IMG/VR virus record: IMGVR_UViG_3300050122_000171
Span: 1-29,935 of that record
Length of the DNA: 29,935 bases
DNA from: a virus
Reading direction: 5' to 3' (one strand)
Part shown: in pieces, positions 1-5,333 of the stretch
How the letters are laid out: each line of letters starts with the position of its first letter
Position numbering within the stretch: the first letter of the stretch is position 1
Translations under genes and position numbers: made by a program
Notes under the pieces: generated by a model
What the model saw: only the letters and a program-made list of their open reading frames with translations
Databases searched by the model: none
Told to the model about the DNA's origin: nothing

Positions 1-116
1 AACTGTCGCTGCCGCGGATCGCCGACCTGCTTCGGTTGTCGGGCTACGTCAGCAGGTCCGGCACCCCTTATACGCCGATGGCGATCCGGCGGGTGGTGAT
101 GGAGGCGCGGCAGTGA
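1..116 (+). CDS. C-terminal fragment of an HTH-like protein, possibly a recombinase
   Basis: An open frame (codons from base 3) enters from the left edge and stops with TGA at 114-116, leaving about 37 residues. The visible part reads as a helix-turn-helix: an IADLLRLSGY stretch, then SRSGTPYTP, then an AIRRVV helix. That pattern resembles the DNA-binding 'recombinase' region of large serine recombinases, where a GxxTxxGxxWxP-type turn separates two helices. No catalytic domain is in view, so a small regulatory or small-terminase-like DNA-binding protein is equally possible. Its stop overlaps the next gene's GTG start (GTGA), so the two are probably translated together. Confidence 0.4.
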   Translation, partial: LSLPRIADLLRLSGYVSRSGTPYTPMAIRRVVMEARQ

Positions 117-322
117 CGAGGGCGGAGTTCGACCAGCAATGCCGAGAGCTTTGCCCCCACTGCAAGGCAGGGTCAACTATTCGCCAGCGTGCCGACACCC
201 TCGAATGGGTACACGACTTCGCTGCCGGCGACGCAGGCCCGTTCGGCCGCCGCCAGATGGGGCATTCGATCTGCCACGCTCATGATTTCAGGACGGCGAA
301 TAAGGATTCGATAGGTGGGTGA
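113..322 (+). CDS. Small Cys/His-rich phage protein (putative zinc-binding)
   Basis: A 69-residue protein begins at a GTG that overlaps the previous stop. It has a CPHC pair (Cys14, Cys17) after Cys10, and a second cluster, HSICHAH, at residues 51-57. The spacing suits a small zinc finger or ribbon. Similar short CPHC...W.H...SICHA proteins occur in alphaproteobacterial prophages, but I know of no assigned function. Its last bases overlap the GTG start of the following TPR gene by 8 bp. The overlaps on both sides argue that it is a real gene. Confidence 0.6.
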   Translation: MTRAEFDQQCRELCPHCKAGSTIRQRADTLEWVHDFAAGDAGPFGRRQMGHSICHAHDFRTANKDSIGG

Positions 323-1709
323 TCGTGATGGTGCTATAAAACTTCTGATCAAGGGAGAGCAGTCCGCGCAAGACAAATCGGCACCGACCAATGCCGACCA
401 CGCTTATCAGTTGCTTGCGAGCGCTTGCTACGCCGATCCCACCTTCGCGCATGCTTTCTACGTCAACGGCTGCACCGCTTCCGACCTGAACCGTCCGCAC
501 GCCTCCGTCGCCCTGTTTCGTCGCACGCTGGAAGGCGAGCAGACACCGAACGAGCGCCACAAGAGCTTGACCAATCTGGCGTGGGAGCTCATGAAGGTGG
601 GGAACCACCGGGAGGCCGTCGGATACCTGCACGAGGCAATCGACCTCGAACCGAAGTCCGCCCTGCCCTGGATGCACCTGGGTCTTGCGCATACGGTGTT
701 TGGCGAGACCAAGACCGCGGTATCGTGTGCTCGCAAATGCTTCGAATTGTCCGACCCCAACGACGGTGCCGGGTACGCGATTGCCGAATTCCAGCTGGCG
801 TTCGCGCTGCTGTTCGATCGCCAGTATGCCCTTGGCCTGAAGCATTTCGAGTCACGCTTCGCGGCCCGACTGCCGAACTTCCTCCTCTACCCCTATCCGA
901 AGTGGCGAGGCGAACGTGACAAAACTCTTTTCCTGGTGGCGGATCAGGGTCTCGGCGACACACTATCCTATTCGAGGTTCGTCGAGCAGGCTTCAAGGCG
1001 ATGCAGGCATGTGTTCATGTGTGTGCAGAGTGAACTGCGGCGCGTATTTGAACACGCCTTCCGGCACCTGGATAATCTTACTTTCCTTCCCTCGCCCTCG
1101 AATTTTCCCGGTAACGCTGATGCTTGGTCGACATTCGTCTCCCTGCCATTCGCTCTTGGCTTGTCAGACGACGAAATAAAGTCGGCGCCGAACATCGACA
1201 TGCCGCGACCGCCGCTGTCGAACCAGTGGAAGGTGCCGGATCGGAAATTCCACATCGGCATCGCATGGGCCGGCAGCCCGCTGAACGACATCGACAAGCA
1301 CCGCAACATTCCGATCCACCACTTCATGGAACTGTACCGCGTTCCCGGAATTCAGCTATACTCGCTGCAGGTTGACGCCAAAAAAAGTGACTTGAATCTT
1401 TGGGGTTTTGCGCCTTTAATTCGCGACCTTTCAGGATACATCCGAGATGTCGCAGACACGGTCTCGATTTTACAGTCACTCGACTTGGTCATTACCGTCG
1501 AGTCAGCGCTTGGCCACATCTGCGCCATGTCCGAGTTTGAGCACTGGGTCGGCTATAGTTGGCTGGGGAGAGATTACCGAGCAGGATCCACTGGGGATGC
1601 CCATCTATGGACCCCCCGCGCAAGGTTCTTCCAGCAATCCGACGACATGCGATGGGAGCCTGTGTTCGAGCGAATCGTCGAAGCGTTGAGGGAGAAGGTG
1701 CATGGCTGA
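315..1709 (+). CDS. TPR protein with a C-terminal glycosyltransferase-like (GT-B) domain
   Basis: This 464-residue protein starts at GTG 315, overlapping the upstream stop. Residues about 27-145 form tetratricopeptide-like helix pairs (for example NLAWELMKVGNHREAVGYLHEAI and MHLGLAHTVFGETKTAV, described here only in part). Residues about 205-460 match the GT-B-type domain that often follows TPRs in bacterial proteins. The signs are ADQGLGDTLSYSRF near 209-222, GIAWAGSPLNDIDKHRNIP at 315-333 and DLVITVESALGHICAM at 390-405. The last corresponds to the family's usual D-T-x-x-x-H-L motif, with E in place of D. Members of this group are annotated as glycosyltransferase family 9- or 41-like. A plausible role is sugar modification of a virion or host-surface component, but donor and acceptor are unknown. 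It ends in an 8-bp overlap with the KTSC gene. Confidence 0.75.
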   Translation: MGDRDGAIKLLIKGEQSAQDKSAPTNADHAYQLLASACYADPTFAHAFYVNGCTASDLNRPHASVALFRRTLEGEQTPNERHKSLTNLAWELMKVGNHREAVGYLHEAIDLEPKSALPWMHLGLAHTVFGETKTAVSCARKCFELSDPNDGAGYAIAEFQLAFALLFDRQYALGLKHFESRFAARLPNFLLYPYPKWRGERDKTLFLVADQGLGDTLSYSRFVEQASRRCRHVFMCVQSELRRVFEHAFRHLDNLTFLPSPSNFPGNADAWSTFVSLPFALGLSDDEIKSAPNIDMPRPPLSNQWKVPDRKFHIGIAWAGSPLNDIDKHRNIPIHHFMELYRVPGIQLYSLQVDAKKSDLNLWGFAPLIRDLSGYIRDVADTVSILQSLDLVITVESALGHICAMSEFEHWVGYSWLGRDYRAGSTGDAHLWTPRARFFQQSDDMRWEPVFERIVEALREKVHG

Positions 1710-1929
1710 CGGCAGTTGGATGAAATCCGTTTACTCCGACATGGTCGCCGAAGTCGGCTGGGATCCGGAGCAGGAAGAACTTATCGTTCGCTTCAAAAAG
1801 AACGGCAAGACCGCCGCCTACAAGGGCTTCGACGAAGGCACCGCCGAGCAGCTATCGAAAGCGCCGTCGGTCGGATCGATGTTCCTGTCGGAAATAAAAC
1901 CTTTTGCTGCGAGTTGGCGTTATGTCTGA
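1702..1929 (+). CDS. KTSC-domain protein
   Basis: A 75-residue single-domain protein whose ATGGCTGA start overlaps the stop of the TPR gene. The sequence follows the KTSC pattern: an S-x-x-V-x-x-VGWD start, hydrophobic strands LIVRFKKNGK and AAYKGF, then LSKAPSVGSMF and an I-K-x-F end. This short domain is named after the C-terminus of some lysyl-tRNA synthetases and also occurs alone in many small bacterial and phage proteins. Its biochemical role is not established. It lies in a coupled run of small genes upstream of the terminase. Confidence 0.6.
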   Translation: MADGSWMKSVYSDMVAEVGWDPEQEELIVRFKKNGKTAAYKGFDEGTAEQLSKAPSVGSMFLSEIKPFAASWRYV

Positions 1930-2182
1930 AGAACAACCGACCGACGAATCCGAAAAGCGCGCCCTCCTGTTCGAGGACATGGCCCGCCAGATCCGGCTCA
2001 ACAAGGACGTCAAGTTCGGTGGCGCCTTCCTGGTGTGCCCGCCGTCCGACGGCGAGCCGTTCCAGTCGCTGATGCTGGGTCAGGAAGAGGCATCGATCTT
2101 CTGGGGCGCCGTCAAGACGCTGGCCGAGGTCGCCATGCAGGCGCTTGATCCGCGCAATGCCCAAGGCTTCCGAGGGCGCTAA
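1922..2182 (+). CDS. Hypothetical phage protein
   Basis: Taking ATG 1922 as the start gives 86 residues and an 8-bp ATGTCTGA overlap with the previous stop, the same coupling used by its neighbours. An upstream in-frame start at 1904 is less likely. The protein begins with a charged segment (SEEQPTDESEKR) followed by a compact hydrophobic region (GGAFLVCPP, ASIFWGAVKTLAEVAMQAL). I recognise no family. Its TAA stop at 2180-2182 lies inside the target duplication of the adjacent insertion sequence, so the element landed at the gene's last bases without changing its product. Confidence 0.65.
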   Translation: MSEEQPTDESEKRALLFEDMARQIRLNKDVKFGGAFLVCPPSDGEPFQSLMLGQEEASIFWGAVKTLAEVAMQALDPRNAQGFRGR

Positions 2183-2206
2183 CATGGGGATTATCCGGTT
2201 GACACC
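2177..2206 (+). repeat. Left end of the IS: target duplication plus inverted repeat
   Basis: CGCTAACAT at 2177-2185 is repeated directly at 4967-4975. The 21 bases at 2186-2206, beginning GGGGATTATCCGG and ending GACACC, are the exact reverse complement of 4946-4966. IS1595-family elements normally make 8-bp duplications, so GCTAACAT (2178-2185) is the likely true duplication. The ninth base is then either chance or an extra terminal C at the right end. Confidence 0.95.
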
Positions 2207-2426
2207 ACAACGCACCATAGATAGTAACAGCCCCGTTTCGGACCTTTCCGAAGCTGGCGCGCCCGATGAAATCGAAGTGACTGAGGAAATGATTGCCGCA
2301 GGCGAAGGAGTTATTCTTTCTTGCGGCCTTCATCCGTCCGTGGCGGTCCCAACCTGGGAGGCGGATTTGGCAGTTTCGGTCTATCGGGCCATGGCAGCTT
2401 TTCTTGTGCCCAAGCCAGATCAATAG
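2184..2426 (+). CDS. Small IS passenger ORF of unknown function
   Basis: The frame beginning at ATG 2184 encodes 80 residues, but the ATG is formed from AT of the target duplication and G of the IS end. The first residues (MGIIRLTP) are therefore encoded by the inverted repeat. The native start inside the element may be TTG 2199, GTG 2277 or ATG 2289. The core, IEVTEEMIAAGEGV then WEADLAVSVYRAMAAF, resembles small 'T-x-E-M-I-x-AG...Y-R-A-M' proteins seen in phages and alphaproteobacteria, of unknown function. Its last 116 bases lie antisense to the 3' end of the HEPN-like gene, so one of the two 3' ends may be less constrained. Confidence 0.4.
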   Translation: MGIIRLTPQRTIDSNSPVSDLSEAGAPDEIEVTEEMIAAGEGVILSCGLHPSVAVPTWEADLAVSVYRAMAAFLVPKPDQ

Positions 2427-3012
2427 CCAATGTGTAGTCACGAAGGATAACAACCCGCTGCCGCGCGTATTCAAACTCGGCCAGCAAATCCATGCGCTGC
2501 TTATTGATGCGAGTAGACCGGGCATTACCCATTAAAGATTCGGCGAAAATGCCGCTGGCGATTTCCAGCAGCGAAGCCAGCGGCCCGCCCGTCCACGGAG
2601 GAGAATAACCAAGGGGAGTGTGGGCCGCGTCGTCACGAAAGCCTTCCAATTCCCTGACCTTGGACAGTATCCAAGTTACCTCTGACTTCAGTTTTAGGCG
2701 GCTACCGATCTCGCCATCGGGAACCTCGTTAATGGCTGCTTCGAGTAATTGCCGTTTTCCTGCGTCATTTCTGACCGTATTCCATAGCGCGGCTGGGCGA
2801 TTGATAAATCCGCCTCCCAACGCAGATACGAATAGAAGTGCCATCTTCTCGTGCAGGTCGTTCCAAGAGAGAAGCAATTGGCCTATCGCCTTCGCATACG
2901 GCTCGAATTCTTTTTCGGTAAATTCGTGTCTTTGGGACCATTTGTGAGCGCGTATTCTCGCAAACCATCTGGCTAGAGGCGCGCGCAAATCGGTGCTATC
3001 ATCGTCGGCCAT
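2311..3012 (-). CDS. HEPN-like protein, IS passenger
   Basis: With ATG at 3012 the protein has 233 residues. It contains a helical region with AIGQLLLSWNDLHEKMALLF at residues 42-61, GGGF...LWNTVRNDAGKRQLLEAAI around 66-94, and KVRELEGFRDDAAHTPL at about 118-134. RDDAAH (126-131) is an R-x4-H motif of the kind that forms the RNase site of HEPN proteins. Similar 'AWNDLHE...R.D.AH' proteins are common, mostly unnamed, in Alphaproteobacteria. HEPN proteins often act in toxin-antitoxin or defence modules, but catalytic activity here is inference. The C-terminus (from about 205) is proline- and charge-rich. Its ATG shares the bases CATG (3010-3013) with the divergent gene at 3011. Confidence 0.6.
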   Translation of the reverse strand: MADDDSTDLRAPLARWFARIRAHKWSQRHEFTEKEFEPYAKAIGQLLLSWNDLHEKMALLFVSALGGGFINRPAALWNTVRNDAGKRQLLEAAINEVPDGEIGSRLKLKSEVTWILSKVRELEGFRDDAAHTPLGYSPPWTGGPLASLLEIASGIFAESLMGNARSTRINKQRMDLLAEFEYARQRVVILRDYTLAIDLAWAQEKLPWPDRPKLPNPPPRLGPPRTDEGRKKE

Positions 3013-3181
3013 GAGCAAACCGCCTGAAAAATTCAGCGAGAAGGAAAGCCAAAAACGCTTCGAAGCGGCGCTTAAGGGCGCGCGCCTTGCTGGGCACAAA
3101 CCGATGGAAAGTCTGACCCGGAAGACTGCTAAGGTGCAACCAAAGAAGCGCAGTAAACCCGGGGATAAAAATGGCAGATGA
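3011..3181 (+). CDS. Short basic protein, IS passenger
   Basis: A 56-residue protein, MSKPPEKFSEKES at its start, then RFEAALKGARLAG and a Lys/Arg-rich tail (KKRSKPGDK). This 'PEKFSEKEA..RF.AAL+GA' style is familiar from small hypothetical proteins in Alphaproteobacteria, with no function known to me. The start ATG (3011-3013) overlaps the minus-strand ATG of the HEPN-like gene. A GTG at 2993 could extend the protein by six residues but fits the family pattern less well. Its stop overlaps the start of the membrane protein gene by 11 bp, so those two form a coupled pair and could be a small basic partner and a membrane protein working together. Confidence 0.55.
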   Translation: MSKPPEKFSEKESQKRFEAALKGARLAGHKPMESLTRKTAKVQPKKRSKPGDKNGR

Positions 3182-3542
3182 TGAACCAGTCTTATCCACT
3201 ACGCAGGTCGCGGGAGTTGCCTACGCGGGCATAGGGTATATTTTCGGTGGCGTTGTTGGAATCGCGACATTCATCGGCGCGTGGGCCTATTGCGTGATGA
3301 CCTACGGGTTTGTGCTGGGCTTAGGTCTCGGCTGGTTTCCCGCTGCGATCTGCGCCGGAATTGTCGGTTGGGCGACGGTGTTGCTTTGGGGGCCAGCACT
3401 TTTTATTTCGGTCGGATTTATAGGCTTGGTGCTTATATTCGCCGTTGGCCCGAATTTAAGTCTTGTCGCCCATCTTGCCCTCGGCGCAGCATGCGGATGG
3501 TTGGTGTGGCGCGTGTGCCCGCCATGGCTTAGAGGAAAATAG
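3171..3542 (+). CDS. Multi-pass membrane protein, IS passenger
   Basis: The 123-residue protein is almost entirely hydrophobic after residue 12. Four segments look membrane-spanning: about 12-38 (Gly/Ala-rich), 43-65, 67-90 and 93-113. It ends in a short basic tail (WLRGK). I recognise no family and see no catalytic motif. Its ATG overlaps the 3' end of the preceding small gene. Together with the HEPN-like gene it makes a cargo of one possible RNase and one membrane protein, a pairing also seen in some defence modules, though nothing in the sequence proves such a role. Confidence 0.6.
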   Translation: MADDEPVLSTTQVAGVAYAGIGYIFGGVVGIATFIGAWAYCVMTYGFVLGLGLGWFPAAICAGIVGWATVLLWGPALFISVGFIGLVLIFAVGPNLSLVAHLALGAACGWLVWRVCPPWLRGK

Positions 3543-3545
3543 AAA

Positions 3546-3571
3546 TCGCCCCGGACTGGCATCCGAGGCGA
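3546..3571 (-). terminator. Probable intrinsic terminator for minus-strand transcription
   Basis: A 9-bp stem (3546-3554 with 3563-3571) encloses an 8-base loop. Read as minus-strand RNA it pairs completely, with one G-U, and is followed by a T-rich stretch (TTTCTATTTTCC). Read on the plus strand it has a C-A mismatch and no T-run. It therefore points leftward and sits about 60 bases after the stop of the minus-strand ORF 3633-3863, supporting that ORF as the transcribed one. Confidence 0.55.
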
Positions 3572-3632
3572 CTAAAAACGAGAGACCGTTGCGCGATCCG
3601 GTTTGTAATTTAACCGGAGTGGTTCGCGATGT

Positions 3633-3863
3633 CTACATCCCATGACTTTTTATCGAATCGAAAAGCTGTCGAATGGAATCCTGTGTCAGAGGAACAACCA
3701 ATTCATATCCGCCCTCTAGCTGGAGGCGGAGTTGAGGTGGCGCTTTACTCGACCCAAGGGATACCCCTAGACATCGGATTGCATCGGGAGTCCGATACGT
3801 CCCCGGAAGACCAAGTTCGGCGAGTGGCGGCATATCTGGCGGCGAGTCATCGATGAGCTTCAT
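3633..3863 (-). CDS. Small hypothetical protein, IS passenger
   Basis: The ATG at 3863 gives 76 residues and is preceded on its own strand by AAGGGGAAACGAAA, a good ribosome site; an upstream in-frame start would add ten residues. The protein has SPPDMPPLAELGLPGTY at the N-terminus and a strand-like C-terminal half, LRLQLEGGYELVVPLT then DSIRQLFDSI, in the style of small proteins with one beta-hairpin and a final helix. Family unknown. It lies just downstream of the transposase on the same strand and is followed by a leftward terminator. The plus-strand ORF 3629-3856 covers the same bases and is the alternative. Confidence 0.5.
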   Translation of the reverse strand: MKLIDDSPPDMPPLAELGLPGTYRTPDAIRCLGVSLGSSKAPPQLRLQLEGGYELVVPLTQDSIRQLFDSIKSHGM

Positions 3864-3929
3864 TTTCGTTTCCCCTTGCGCTTCGCACGCCATCGCAGAA
3901 AGCGTTTCGCTTGCCTTCTGAAGTCGGGC

Positions 3930-4907
3930 TTAGTGACGCCCCCGATACGTCAAACGCTTGCCAGCGGCATTCTTGATGGCAAGTGTTCGCCGTTCCCCAT
4001 CGTCAATGCCAAGCGCGATGCGGTTGGAGTATCTAAAATCGAACTCGCTCAAATAGCGGTGCAGATGCTTCTCAGCACAATGCTGATAAGTGCCTTTCAT
4101 GCCGCGCTTGAAGATCGAATAATAGCCCTCAACCGTGTTGGTGGTGATAGTCGTAGTCTCGACAATCGGCTTGCTATCGGGGCGCAGTTTATCGGTCACT
4201 GTGTTCCAATAGCGGACATACTCATCCTTGCTATGGTTCACAGCATCGTGGCTGACAAATTCGCGGCCAACTTCTTTGTAGGAAGTGTGTTCGTCGGTCA
4301 TGAGGCCGCTTTCCTTGGCGATGTTCGCCTTTAGGATCGGCGCAATATCGGCAATCGACGTGCTGTCGATATGGAAACTGCGGGCAGAACCGCCGCGCTC
4401 AACTAGCGTCAAAACGATATTCTTGTTGGACCAGCCGCGCTTGCCCGTCTTGGGCTGGCCTTCCAGATAACCAATATAGGTTTCGTCCGCTTCCACGACC
4501 TTGCCACCGCCGCCCATCGGGCTCAGGCCCCCAACACGCATTGCCTCACGGATGCGGTGAGCCATGAACCACGCGGCCTCGTAGCCAATCTGGAGGGTAC
4601 GATGCAGTTGATGGGCGGAAACGCCTTTCTTGCTGGAAGTCATCAGGTGGAAGCCCTGTAGCCACTTGTGCAGGGCGATCTTGGACCGTTCCATTACGGT
4701 TTTCATGGTGACCGAGAAGTCTTTGCGGCAACCCTTTTCGGCGCACCGGAACACGCCCGGGCGCTTGGTCTTGTAGGCGTGGTTGACCACGCCGCAGTGG
4801 GCGCAAACCGGACCATCCGGCCACAGAATGCTTTCCAGCATCGCCCGGGCGGCTTCGTCGTTCTGGAAGTGCGGTTCGGCGAAAAGTGATTTTTGGGCCA
4901 TGACCAT
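3930..4907 (-). CDS. IS1595-family transposase (ISXO2-like DDE type)
   Basis: The 325-residue protein moves the surrounding element. Residues 35-60 form the N-terminal zinc ribbon typical of the family (Cys35, Cys38, Cys55, Cys60). The ISXO2-like nuclease domain spans roughly 130-285 and shows the acidic residues: D141 in EADETYIG, D205 in MTDEHTSY, and the N/E motif in NTVEGYYSIFKRG (257-269). The length matches IS1595-family transposases and the frame is intact, so it may be active. The first ATG is 4907; a second ATG at 4901, in frame, has better spacing from AAAGGA. The initiation region lies in a small hairpin. Confidence 0.95.
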   Translation of the reverse strand: MVMAQKSLFAEPHFQNDEAARAMLESILWPDGPVCAHCGVVNHAYKTKRPGVFRCAEKGCRKDFSVTMKTVMERSKIALHKWLQGFHLMTSSKKGVSAHQLHRTLQIGYEAAWFMAHRIREAMRVGGLSPMGGGGKVVEADETYIGYLEGQPKTGKRGWSNKNIVLTLVERGGSARSFHIDSTSIADIAPILKANIAKESGLMTDEHTSYKEVGREFVSHDAVNHSKDEYVRYWNTVTDKLRPDSKPIVETTTITTNTVEGYYSIFKRGMKGTYQHCAEKHLHRYLSEFDFRYSNRIALGIDDGERRTLAIKNAAGKRLTYRGRH

Positions 4908-4923
4908 CGTCCTTTGATGGTCA
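4901..4923 (-). promoter_or_regulatory. Stem-loop over the transposase ribosome-binding site
   Basis: TGACCATC (4901-4908) and GATGGTCA (4916-4923) are perfect 8-bp inverted repeats around a 7-base loop. On the transposase mRNA the loop is AAAGGAC, which holds the likely Shine-Dalgarno bases. The downstream arm carries the first ATG (4907) and reaches the first base of the second (4901). Folding would limit access to the start codons. Regulation by this hairpin is inference. Confidence 0.5.
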
Positions 4924-4945
4924 AAATCTACATCTTGAACCTTGG

Positions 4946-4975
4946 GGTGTCAACCGGATAATCCCCCGCTAACAT
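4946..4975 (+). repeat. Right end of the IS: inverted repeat plus target duplication
   Basis: Bases 4946-4966 are the exact reverse complement of 2186-2206, and CGCTAACAT at 4967-4975 repeats 2177-2185. Removing 2186-4966 and one repeat copy rebuilds a continuous phage sequence in which the TAA stop of the 1922-2182 gene is followed by CATCCCCGACAG. Confidence 0.95.
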
Positions 4976-5032
4976 CCCCGACAGATCGACGGAGGCGGGC
5001 CCGGGTAGGGCGGGAGCGGTGCTATTCCATCG

Positions 5033-5278
5033 TCAGTGAAACGGATGCCCTAGGCTGAGCCCGCCGGCCCCGAACACGCAACCGATAAGCTCGAAGATGA
5101 TCTTGACGAAGAAGATCCCGATGACCGCCCAGATAAAGATTTGAATGATCGCTACCACGATGGCAGGCAAGAACTGGAGCATGAATGGCGATATCAGCAG
5201 CCATACTTTCCAGAATGCGATGGCGACGATGCTCCAGATGCAGATTTCTTCCAGCAAGCCTAATGACAAACAGCCCAT
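5033..5278 (-). CDS. Small antisense membrane protein
   Basis: An 81-residue protein on the strand opposite to the terminase. Its ATG at 5278 is preceded by AGAGGG at suitable spacing. It begins MGCLSLGLLEE, a style seen in small alphaproteobacterial membrane proteins, and continues with two long hydrophobic segments at about 12-36 and 38-66. The C-terminus is a short Gly/His tail. No family assignment is possible from sequence. A holin-like role is conceivable because small two-helix proteins often sit near terminase genes, but its antisense orientation fits a separately expressed accessory gene equally well. Confidence 0.5.
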   Translation of the reverse strand: MGCLSLGLLEEICIWSIVAIAFWKVWLLISPFMLQFLPAIVVAIIQIFIWAVIGIFFVKIIFELIGCVFGAGGLSLGHPFH

Positions 5279-5333
5279 GATGGAACCCTCTGAGGTGTGG
5301 ACCGCAAACGCCTTGACGGGTATATAGTTCCGT

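Larger units (their letters stand above)
2186..4966 (-). mobile_element. IS1595-family insertion sequence with passenger genes (about 2.78 kb)
   Basis: The element is bounded by perfect 21-bp inverted repeats and an 8-9 bp direct target repeat, so it is complete and its insertion is recent enough to leave both ends intact. The transposase (3930-4907, minus strand) accounts for only a third of the length. The remainder holds passenger ORFs: 2184-2426 plus, 2311-3012 minus (HEPN-like), 3011-3181 plus, 3171-3542 plus (membrane) and 3633-3863 minus. Passenger genes are known in the IS1595 family, notably in ISNwi1- and ISNha5-type elements from Nitrobacter, which fits the apparent host group. It sits between two phage genes and breaks neither of them. 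Confidence 0.93.

Noticed and set aside
3629-3856. Plus-strand ORF of 75 residues with a GGAG site
   Set aside because: It occupies the same bases as the minus ORF 3633-3863, which has a better ribosome site and a correctly oriented terminator. It remains an alternative.
5313-5333. TTGAC and TATATA motifs before terL
   Set aside because: The two are only a few bases apart, far from the usual 16-18 base spacing, so they do not make a promoter.
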